A DNA stretch of 12,120 nt from Lachnospiraceae bacterium (GTDB taxonomy: Bacteria > Bacillota > Clostridia > Lachnospirales > Lachnospiraceae), in assembly GCA_014804185.1 (NCBI GenBank), contig JAAVAG010000076.1:1-12120 (forward strand), read 5' to 3'. The notes under the pieces are model-generated. The model made no database searches and was not told the DNA's origin. It was given only the letters and a program-made list of their open reading frames with translations. Below, piece after piece: positions 7,143 to 12,120 of the stretch. Position 1 is the stretch's first letter. Every line of letters starts with the position of its first letter. The translations under genes and the position numbers were made by a program.

Positions 7143-7184
7143 CAATGCGGAAATGACCGGTCAGCCATTTCCGCATTGTTTTTT
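7143..7184 (+). terminator. Rho-independent terminator after the CotF-like pair
   Basis: A perfect 13-bp stem (7143-7155 with 7166-7178), a 10-base loop and six T (7179-7184). The loop region contains the perfect palindrome TGACCGGTCA (7154-7163). It separates the sporulation unit from the LytTR operon. Confidence 0.9.
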
Positions 7185-7204
7185 GTGCGGGAAAACGGTA
7201 TGCT
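7176..7204 (+). promoter_or_regulatory. Weak candidate promoter for the LytTR operon
   Basis: TTGTTT (7176-7181), a 17-base spacer and TATGCT (7199-7204) form a poor sigma-A-like match (3/6 and 4/6) overlapping the preceding terminator's T-tract. Predicted initiation near 7211 would leave a ~42-base leader before the ATG at 7253. No better promoter is visible in the short gap. LytTR genes are often autoregulated, but I could not recognise a LytTR repeat site. Confidence 0.25.
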
Positions 7205-7252
7205 TGACAAAGGAGAGGTGTTGCAGGAGTGGAGAAATGTGAGGTGACGGGT

Positions 7253-7717
7253 ATGAAAGTGCGAATTGTAAAACGCGAGATGGGCGATCCGGCAGCAGAC
7301 TGTAGTCAGGAGGCAGAGGAGGTTGAGGTCGTCATTTACTGCACGGAGGAAACAGAGAGGGTTCGGGAACTGAGAGACGCCATCCTGGCAAAAGAACGCC
7401 GGTACCGGGGAACGGACGGAGACCGGTCCGCGCTGCTTGACCCGGAAGAGATCTTTTATTTTGAGTCGGTGGACAAGAAAGTGTTTGCGTGCCTTGCAAG
7501 CAGAGTGTGGCAGGTGTCCGGGAGTCTGGAACGACTGGAAAAAGAACTGGCGGGAAGAAATTATCTGAGAGCGTCCAAGTCGGTTTTGATGAATCTGGGG
7601 CGTGTGGAAGAATTCACCAGCACTATGGGAAACCGTATTATTGCCACTATGGAGAACGGGGAAAAAATTGTGATATCGCGGCATTATGCCAGGCGGCTGC
7701 GGATGCTTTTGAAATAG
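7253..7717 (+). CDS. LytTR-domain DNA-binding transcriptional regulator
   Basis: A 154-residue stand-alone LytTR regulator without a response-regulator receiver domain. The N-terminal third (1-55) is a short, charged alpha/beta segment. The LytTR domain covers about 60-154, with LLDPEEIFYFESVDKKVFACL, then ELAGRNYLRASKSVLMNLGRVEEF and the closing VISRHYARRLRMLL motif, where the basic residues contact DNA in the family. The start is ambiguous: ATG at 7253 has GAGGTG at 7241-7246 and gives the N-terminus usual for this family (MKVRI...); GTG at 7229, with AGGAGAGG upstream, would add 8 residues. The next gene is a DUF3021 membrane protein 15 bp downstream, a pairing typical of LytTR regulatory systems, then an ABC-2 exporter. 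The likely target is this operon itself. Confidence 0.9.
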   Translation: MKVRIVKREMGDPAADCSQEAEEVEVVIYCTEETERVRELRDAILAKERRYRGTDGDRSALLDPEEIFYFESVDKKVFACLASRVWQVSGSLERLEKELAGRNYLRASKSVLMNLGRVEEFTSTMGNRIIATMENGEKIVISRHYARRLRMLLK

Positions 7718-7732
7718 AAAGGGGAGAGACGG

Positions 7733-8239
7733 ATGAACAGATGGAGGGACAGGTGGACGGAGTGGTTCAAACATGAGCTGGATGCGGAGATCATGGCATG
7801 TATGCATGGTTTCGTGATGGTGTTTTTGTATTTGATGGAAAAATTTATTGCCGGCAGCGATATGATCGGGTTCCTGTGCGCGTTGGAGATGGGGATACTG
7901 GCATATGGGGCGGCCTGGATTCAGAAACTGCTCTTTATCAGGGACAGAATATATGGGAAATGGGAGTACCGGCTTCGGCTGCTGGGCTGGATATTCTTCC
8001 CATATGGGCTTACGGTGCTGACAGGCCAGGTCTTTGGCTGGTTTGAGGGAATTCCCCACGGCGCGGCAGTGGGAGTGGTGTTTTATGCAGTCATGGCAGC
8101 GTATTATATACTTTTCGCCTTTCTGATAGAACGTTTTTATATGAGGGAGAGCCGCAGACTCAATGAACTGCTGCGGGAACTGAAAGCGGAAGAAAAAAAG
8201 AGAAAGGCTTCGCTGACAGGAAAGGAGGAGGCGGAATGA
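7733..8239 (+). CDS. DUF3021-type four-helix membrane protein
   Basis: A 168-residue integral membrane protein with four predicted helices (about 20-40, 44-66, 82-102, 111-133), a basic N-terminus (MNRWRDRW) and a long charged cytosolic tail (135-168, RESRRLNELLRELKAEEKKRKA) likely to be helical. Size, topology and its place directly after a LytTR gene fit the DUF3021 family; I see no catalytic motif. In Streptococcus mutans HdrRM/BrsRM-type systems a membrane partner represses its LytTR regulator, and a similar role is inferred here. GGGGAGAG precedes the ATG. Its stop overlaps the ATPase start by 4 bp (ATGA), so regulator, membrane protein and exporter are co-translated. Confidence 0.8.
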   Translation: MNRWRDRWTEWFKHELDAEIMACMHGFVMVFLYLMEKFIAGSDMIGFLCALEMGILAYGAAWIQKLLFIRDRIYGKWEYRLRLLGWIFFPYGLTVLTGQVFGWFEGIPHGAAVGVVFYAVMAAYYILFAFLIERFYMRESRRLNELLRELKAEEKKRKASLTGKEEAE

Positions 8240-9066
8240 ATGCCATAGAAACCAGGGGAATGACAAAGTATTACGGCAAAAACAGAGGAATACTGGATAT
8301 GGATCTGCAGGTGGAGGAGGGTGATTTTTTTGGCTTTATCGGACCCAACGGCGCGGGAAAGTCTACCACAATCCGCTGCCTGCTGGGACTGATCACGCCT
8401 GAGAGAGGGGAGCGCAGAGTGCTGGGCATGGACTGCGGCAGGGAGAAAAAGAAGATACTTGCCAGGGTAGGCTATATGCCCTCAGAAACCATGTTCTATG
8501 GCGGCATGCGGGTGTCGGAAGTAATCGCCATGGCGGCCGGGCTGCGCCGGGCGGACTGCAGACAGGAGGCGAAACGACTGTGCGAGCGTCTGGAACTGGA
8601 TACAGGCAGAAAGGTGGAGGAACTTTCCCTGGGAAACCGCAAAAAAGTCAGTATTGTCTGTGCCATGCAGCACAGGCCCAATCTGTACATACTGGACGAA
8701 CCCACTTCGGGCCTGGATCCTCTGATGCAGCAGGAATTTTTCCGCATCCTTCGGGAGCGCAGTGCCGAAGGGGCTACGATCTTTCTCTCCTCCCATGTGC
8801 TGGGGGAGATACAGGAGCACTGCCGCCATGCGGGTATTGTCAGGGAGGGAAGACTGATCCGGGTGAGCACCGTGGAGAGTCTGCGCAAAAGCAGCGCAAA
8901 GAGAGTGACGGCAACAACCGCGCAGGGGAAAGAAAGCTATCTCTATAAAGGGGATATCCGGGAACTGATCCGCAGACTGGGAGAACAGGAACTGACGGAT
9001 CTGACCATTACCGAGCCCGCGCTGGAGGAGATTGTGATGCATTACTACGAGGAGAAAGAAAAATGA
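8236..9066 (+). CDS. ABC transporter ATP-binding protein (ABC-2 exporter type)
   Basis: A 276-residue nucleotide-binding subunit that powers the adjacent permease. Walker A is GPNGAGKST (36-44), the signature loop is LSLGNRKK (130-137), Walker B is LYILDEP (150-156), the D-loop is SGLD (158-161) and the switch histidine is H187 in SSHVLGE. The Q-loop position reads GYMPSETMFY (79-88), where the usual Gln is absent, a variant I regard as common in ABC-2-type ATPases of this subgroup. Residues ~210-276 form a C-terminal accessory region. The gene overlaps its neighbours by 4 bp on both sides. The substrate is unknown; ABC-2 exporters with LytTR/DUF3021 partners often handle antimicrobial peptides or lipids, but that is a guess here. 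Confidence 0.95.
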   Translation: MNAIETRGMTKYYGKNRGILDMDLQVEEGDFFGFIGPNGAGKSTTIRCLLGLITPERGERRVLGMDCGREKKKILARVGYMPSETMFYGGMRVSEVIAMAAGLRRADCRQEAKRLCERLELDTGRKVEELSLGNRKKVSIVCAMQHRPNLYILDEPTSGLDPLMQQEFFRILRERSAEGATIFLSSHVLGEIQEHCRHAGIVREGRLIRVSTVESLRKSSAKRVTATTAQGKESYLYKGDIRELIRRLGEQELTDLTITEPALEEIVMHYYEEKEK

Positions 9067-9851
9067 GAATATTCCAGCATGAACTGAGACAAAACAGAAA
9101 GACGCTGCTGATCTGGACCGCTGTAATAGCGGGGATGAATTTTATTTTTATGATGATTTATCCGCAGATGGCGGATCAGGCGGCAGAGATGACGGAAGTT
9201 TACGCGAATCTGGGAGGATTTTCTGCGGCATTTGGTATGGATCGGATCGATCTGACCACGGCAATAGGCTTTTACGGCATTGAGGCGGGAGCGGTTCTCT
9301 CCATCGGAGGCGGCATGCTGGCGGCCATCCTGGGGGGCGGCATGCTGTGTAAAGAAGAAGGAGGACATACGGCGGAGTTTCTGTTTACCATGCCTGTGAG
9401 CCGGACATGGGTGATTCTGTGGAAAGCGCTGGCGGCATTTGTGATGGTGCTCTTTTTCAATGTGGTATGTACGACGGTGGGAATCGGGGCGTTTGCCGCC
9501 GCCGGTGAGAACATGGAGTGGAAGAAGTTTCTGCTGTATCACTTCGCACAGTTTTGTATGCATACGGAAGTCATGCTGCTTTGCATGGGTATCTCCGCGT
9601 TTTTGAGAAAAATGTCCATGGGACTGTTTATCGGCATGTCCATGTGCCTGTATTTTCTGCAGCTGTTCAGGAACGTGAGTGATCAGGCGGACTGGCTGAA
9701 ATATGTCACGCCCTATTCTTACAGCGACGCCGCGGGAATCCTTCCGGGAGGGAATGTGGAATGGGGACTGGTACTGTCCGGGCTGTGCTGCGCGGCGGCA
9801 GTACTGGCGGCCGGCGCATGGATATACAACAGAAAAGACCTTGCGGCATAG
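9063..9851 (+). CDS. ABC-2 type transporter permease
   Basis: A 262-residue membrane subunit with about six helices (roughly 14-34, 70-97, 117-147, 160-182, 184-204, 235-255). Between helices 2 and 3 lies KEEGGHTAEFLFTMPVSRTW (97-116), the family's conserved coupling segment (EExGTxEFLLxxPVSR). The short amphipathic N-terminus MRIFQHELRQNRKTLLIW is typical of ABC-2 permeases. Its ATG overlaps the ATPase stop by 4 bp, so the two form one exporter. It ends 11 bp from the convergent LacI-family gene, and no hairpin terminator is visible between them; the end of this operon therefore probably runs into antisense of the regulator or terminates inefficiently. No substrate can be named. Confidence 0.9.
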   Translation: MRIFQHELRQNRKTLLIWTAVIAGMNFIFMMIYPQMADQAAEMTEVYANLGGFSAAFGMDRIDLTTAIGFYGIEAGAVLSIGGGMLAAILGGGMLCKEEGGHTAEFLFTMPVSRTWVILWKALAAFVMVLFFNVVCTTVGIGAFAAAGENMEWKKFLLYHFAQFCMHTEVMLLCMGISAFLRKMSMGLFIGMSMCLYFLQLFRNVSDQADWLKYVTPYSYSDAAGILPGGNVEWGLVLSGLCCAAAVLAAGAWIYNRKDLAA

Positions 9852-9862
9852 ATGAAAAATGC

Positions 9863-10861
9863 TTACGGCGCAGCGGGGGCGGGACCCGTGGAACTTCTCA
9901 CCACAAGCGGAGCGCGCAGCAGAATGGAACCGATGACGACCTGATTAAGCAGGCAGGAGAGGGCGTAAAAGCCGCATTTTCCCAGTGCAAGCCTATCCTG
10001 CCGTATGGTGGTCAGGGGCGGCTGGGTGTAGGAGGCCATGGGCAGATCGTCGCAGCCCACCAGGCTGACGTCCTGAGGAATACGGATATTCTGATCATCA
10101 CAGTAAGTAATGGCGGAGATCGCGCGGATATCGTGGGAGAAGAGGATGGCGGTGACCCCCTCCGCCAACAGCCTGGGAATGTATTTCCGGGTGGATTCCG
10201 TCACATAGTATTCCAGTCCGATGAAATTTTCATTGATTTCCAATCCATATTTCTCCATGGCGCCCAGATAGGCATTGTATCTGGCTTTCAGAATATAGGA
10301 ATCGAGAGGGCCTGATATCAGGCCTATTTTTTTGTGCCCAAGCTGTGTCAGGTGTCTGACGGCCAGCTCAAAACCCTCCTGGCTGTCGCAGCCTATGGAG
10401 GCGACATGGGGATTGTCCTTGATATAATTGTCATAGAGGACAGTGGGGACTCTGGTGGTGCGAAATTCCTGCATCCAGGGATCCAGGAGGGAAAATCCCA
10501 GAACAAAGGAAGCCTGATAGCCGTGCTCCATCATAAATACCCCGTAGGGAGAACCTTTCTGCAGTTCTGTGTCCACGGGGACGACGTCCACGATCCAGCC
10601 GTCCGGCTCGGCCATCTGTTTAAAGCCCAGAACAATGTCGTGGCCGAACTGGTTGGGACTTTTATAATCCATATTCTCGATCAGAATACAGAGTTTTTGC
10701 TCTCTTTTGTGCATGCGTTTGTTGACATATCCCAGTTCGACGGCGGTCTCCAGTATTTTTTTGCGCATTTCCCTGCTGATATCCGGCGCATCGTTCAGAC
10801 CTTTGGAAACGGTGCTCTTTGATACTCCGAGTTTCGCTGCAATTTCATTGATTGTAGCCAT
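9863..10861 (-). CDS. LacI-family transcriptional regulator
   Basis: A 332-residue LacI/GalR regulator, probably controlling the divergent sugar-binding lipoprotein gene. The helix-turn-helix is at the N-terminus: TINEIAAKLGVSKSTVSKGL (3-22), then NDAPDISREMRKKILETAVELGY (23-45). The C-terminal part (about 56-325) is the periplasmic-binding-protein-like effector domain, with HLTQLGHKKIGLISGP (170-185) and IPQDVSLVGCDDLP...PPLTTIRQ (261-288), both family signatures. The start at 10861 is chosen because MATINEIA is the normal N-terminus and GGGAGG lies upstream; further in-frame upstream codons would run through the promoter. The linker after GYVN reads KRMHKREQK and lacks the usual ARxL hinge-helix motif. 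The effector is unknown, presumably a sugar. Confidence 0.94.
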   Translation of the reverse strand: MATINEIAAKLGVSKSTVSKGLNDAPDISREMRKKILETAVELGYVNKRMHKREQKLCILIENMDYKSPNQFGHDIVLGFKQMAEPDGWIVDVVPVDTELQKGSPYGVFMMEHGYQASFVLGFSLLDPWMQEFRTTRVPTVLYDNYIKDNPHVASIGCDSQEGFELAVRHLTQLGHKKIGLISGPLDSYILKARYNAYLGAMEKYGLEINENFIGLEYYVTESTRKYIPRLLAEGVTAILFSHDIRAISAITYCDDQNIRIPQDVSLVGCDDLPMASYTQPPLTTIRQDRLALGKCGFYALSCLLNQVVIGSILLRAPLVVRSSTGPAPAAP

Positions 10862-10922
10862 AAATCGGCCTCCCGGTAAAATTTTATTTAAAATGACAAT
10901 AAGAAGTCTGACGGATGGTTTT

Positions 10923-10951
10923 ATTATAGCAATACAATAGCGGAAAAACAA
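10923..10951 (-). promoter_or_regulatory. Sigma-A promoter for the LacI-family gene
   Basis: On the minus strand TTGTTT (10946-10951) is followed by a 17-base spacer and a perfect TATAAT (10923-10928). Transcription would start near 10916, leaving a ~55-base leader with GGGAGG before the start codon. Confidence 0.65.
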
Positions 10952-11126
10952 GGTTTCCAGCTAAACTTTCGGGGACTGAAAAACGCTTGAGACGCGGAAA
11001 TACGCGAAACTTGACGATGATATTTTTCGTGATCTTGTTTCGTGAAAAGTTTAGAAACGATATACAAAATACACAAAGAACACAAAAAATACTACAAAAA
11101 ATAGAAGAAATGCACAATTTTCTCTC

Positions 11127-11155
11127 TTGACAGAAAAAGGAAGCTGGTCTATAGT
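11127..11155 (+). promoter_or_regulatory. Strong sigma-A promoter for the sugar-binding lipoprotein gene
   Basis: A perfect TTGACA (11127-11132), 17-base spacer and TATAGT (11150-11155, 5/6). It is preceded by an A-rich tract that may act as an UP element. Initiation is expected near 11162, giving a leader of about 46 bases. Confidence 0.85.
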
Positions 11156-11165
11156 AATATTTAAC

Positions 11166-11185
11166 AAAACTTTTCGAAACTTTTT
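11166..11185. promoter_or_regulatory. Probable LacI-type operator
   Basis: A 20-base imperfect palindrome centred on CG at 11175/11176. Eight of ten base pairs match across the axis (AAAACTTTTC / GAAACTTTTT). It lies at about +5 to +24 of the lipoprotein transcript, where a bound LacI-family protein would block the polymerase. LacI-family operators commonly have a central CG. Binding is inferred from position and symmetry. Confidence 0.55.
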
Positions 11186-11207
11186 TGAAAAAGAGGAGGA
11201 TAAAGAA

Positions 11208-12120
11208 ATGAAAATGAAAAAGTTTTTGACTCTCCTGCTGACGGCGGCAATGGCTGTTACGGTCATGACCGGCTGCGGAGATGACAAGACACAGGGCAAT
11301 CAAGGTTCCGGAAACGGAGATTCGCAGAATACGGGCGGCGCAGACGGCGCGGGCAGCGCGGGGAACGGCGAAGTGCAGGATATCAGCCTGACAGTATGGT
11401 GCCCGCAGAACCAGATCGATACCGGCGCCATGGATCAGATGCAGAAAGCTTTTGCGGCGGAGCATCCCGAGTACAATATCACCTGGACTACCGGCATCGT
11501 GGGCGAGGACAAACTGCAGGATGAACTGCTCAAGGATGTGGGCGCGGGCGCGGATGTGTTCATGTTCGCAAACGACCAGCTCCCTCTTCTGGTGGAAGCC
11601 GGGGCTATCGCACGTCTGGGCGGCGCGGCGGAAGAGATGGTGAAGAATGAAATGGCACCGGCCGTTGTGGACACCGTATCCGTGGATGGCGCTATTTATG
11701 CGATTCCTTTTACGCACAATACGTTCTTTATGTTCTATGACAAGACAATTCTCAGCGAGGACGATGTAACCTCCCTGGAGAAAATCATGGCAAAGGACAC
11801 AGGGGACAATGTATACAATTATTATTTTGAGTCCGCAGGCGGCTGGAAGCTGGGATGCTATTACTACGGCGCAGGCCTGAGCATTTTCGGACCGGACGGA
11901 AGCGATCTTTCCGCAGGCGTTGACTGGAACAGCGCAAAAGGCGTTGCGGTTACCAATTATCTCATTGACCTGATCTCCAATCCGAAATGCGCTTTTGACG
12001 GCGAGATTTCCGTTTCCGAACTGGCTGAGGATCACAGACTGGGCGCATGGTTCGACGGTTCCTGGAACTATGACCTGTATAAGGGCATTCTGGGAGATGA
12101 CATGGGAATCACCACCATCC
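11208..12120 (+). CDS. Extracellular solute-binding lipoprotein of a carbohydrate ABC importer, 3'-truncated
   Basis: Open to the right edge (304 complete codons; normal length ~430 residues), so the C-terminus is missing. It begins with a lipoprotein signal peptide: basic MKMKK, a hydrophobic core, and the lipobox MTGC with lipidated Cys23. A Gly/Ser/Asn/Asp-rich linker (24-54) tethers the mature domain to the membrane. The domain starts DISLTVWCPQNQ and continues with AFAAEHPEYNITWT, GAGADVFMFANDQLPLLVEAGAI and YAIPFTHNTFFMFYDKTIL, the pattern of MalE-like family 1 sugar-binding proteins. The start has AGAGGAGG 8 bases upstream. It is divergent from a LacI-family regulator and presumably followed by permease genes. 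The sugar cannot be identified; the aromatic residues (W, Y, F) are consistent with oligosaccharide binding. Confidence 0.93.
   Translation, partial: MKMKKFLTLLLTAAMAVTVMTGCGDDKTQGNQGSGNGDSQNTGGADGAGSAGNGEVQDISLTVWCPQNQIDTGAMDQMQKAFAAEHPEYNITWTTGIVGEDKLQDELLKDVGAGADVFMFANDQLPLLVEAGAIARLGGAAEEMVKNEMAPAVVDTVSVDGAIYAIPFTHNTFFMFYDKTILSEDDVTSLEKIMAKDTGDNVYNYYFESAGGWKLGCYYYGAGLSIFGPDGSDLSAGVDWNSAKGVAVTNYLIDLISNPKCAFDGEISVSELAEDHRLGAWFDGSWNYDLYKGILGDDMGITTI

Larger units (their letters stand above)
10862..11207. other. Divergent regulatory gap, lacI-type gene / sugar-binding lipoprotein
   Basis: A 346-base non-coding stretch between divergent genes. It carries the leftward promoter near 10923-10951, the rightward sigma-A promoter at 11127-11155, a probable operator palindrome at 11166-11185, scattered AAACTTTYC half-sites, two TTTCGTGA direct repeats (11025-11032, 11038-11045), and an A-rich tract (11060-11105) with ACAAAAAATA repeated 12 bp apart. 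I see no RNA gene or small ORF with a credible start in it. Confidence 0.75.

Noticed and set aside
7204..7209. A perfect TTGACA before the LytTR gene
   Set aside because: No -10 element lies at 16-18 bases downstream; the sequence there is G-rich and forms the ribosome binding region.
6965..8266. A 433-codon minus-strand open frame across the CotF-like, LytTR and DUF3021 genes
   Set aside because: It crosses a perfect terminator and opposes three genes with clear starts; the protein is His/Pro/Phe-rich with no family resemblance.
10977..10992. A possible catabolite (cre) site, TGAAAAACGCTTGA
   Set aside because: The core resembles a cre site, but there is an extra A in the left half and the right half lacks the conserved CA; too poor to call.
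10884..12035. A 383-codon minus-strand open frame opposite the sugar-binding lipoprotein
   Set aside because: The plus strand encodes a lipoprotein with signal peptide, lipobox and strong promoter; the reverse frame runs through the promoter and regulatory gap.

Overview
This window looks like a stretch of chromosome from an anaerobic, spore-forming Firmicute, most likely a Lachnospiraceae-type Clostridia. Four things point that way: the gene order yaaR-holB-ricT-yabB(trmN)-rsmI, which matches the Bacillus/Clostridium chromosome core; strong AGGAGG-type ribosome binding sites; a CotF-like pair behind a near-perfect sigma-G-type promoter; and a LytTR/DUF3021/ABC-2 cluster next to a LacI/sugar-binding lipoprotein locus. 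Family placement is inferred from protein families and gene order, not from a database search. I see no phage, transposon, CRISPR or RNA genes.

Layout. (1) 1-1255 is the 3' part of pyruvate kinase; about 60 N-terminal residues lie off the left edge. (2) 1318-6461 is one dense, same-strand block: yaaR, holB, ricT, trmN6-like methyltransferase, rsmI, lrgA and lrgB. ricT/trmN overlap by 11 bp, and rsmI/lrgA and lrgA/lrgB by 4 bp each, so this housekeeping (replication, RNA modification) operon carries a murein-hydrolase-regulator pair at its end. Two hairpin terminators (6464-6503 and 6517-6549) close it. (3) 6567-7184 is a small, self-contained sporulation unit: sigma-G-type promoter, a leader hairpin followed by a U-tract, two short helical CotF-like proteins, and a strong terminator.

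(4) 7253-9851 is a four-gene unit: a LytTR DNA-binding regulator, a four-helix DUF3021-type membrane protein, an ABC ATPase and an ABC-2 permease. The last three are coupled by 4-bp overlaps. The arrangement resembles LytTR regulatory systems in which a membrane protein holds a LytTR factor in check, here tied to an exporter. (5) A LacI-family regulator on the minus strand (9863-10861) is divergent from a lipoprotein sugar-binding protein (11208 to the right edge, truncated). The 346-bp gap between them holds recognisable promoters for both genes, an imperfect 20-bp palindrome with a central CG just downstream of the lipoprotein promoter, and repeated AAACTTTYC half-sites. It reads as a locally regulated carbohydrate-uptake locus whose permease genes would lie beyond the window.

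Most of the window is ordinary core genome. The parts most worth a second look are the sigma-G unit with its hairpin leader, the LytTR/DUF3021/ABC-2 operon, the lrgAB tail on the rsmI operon, and the operator architecture of the LacI locus. I did not find a clear, wholly new system.
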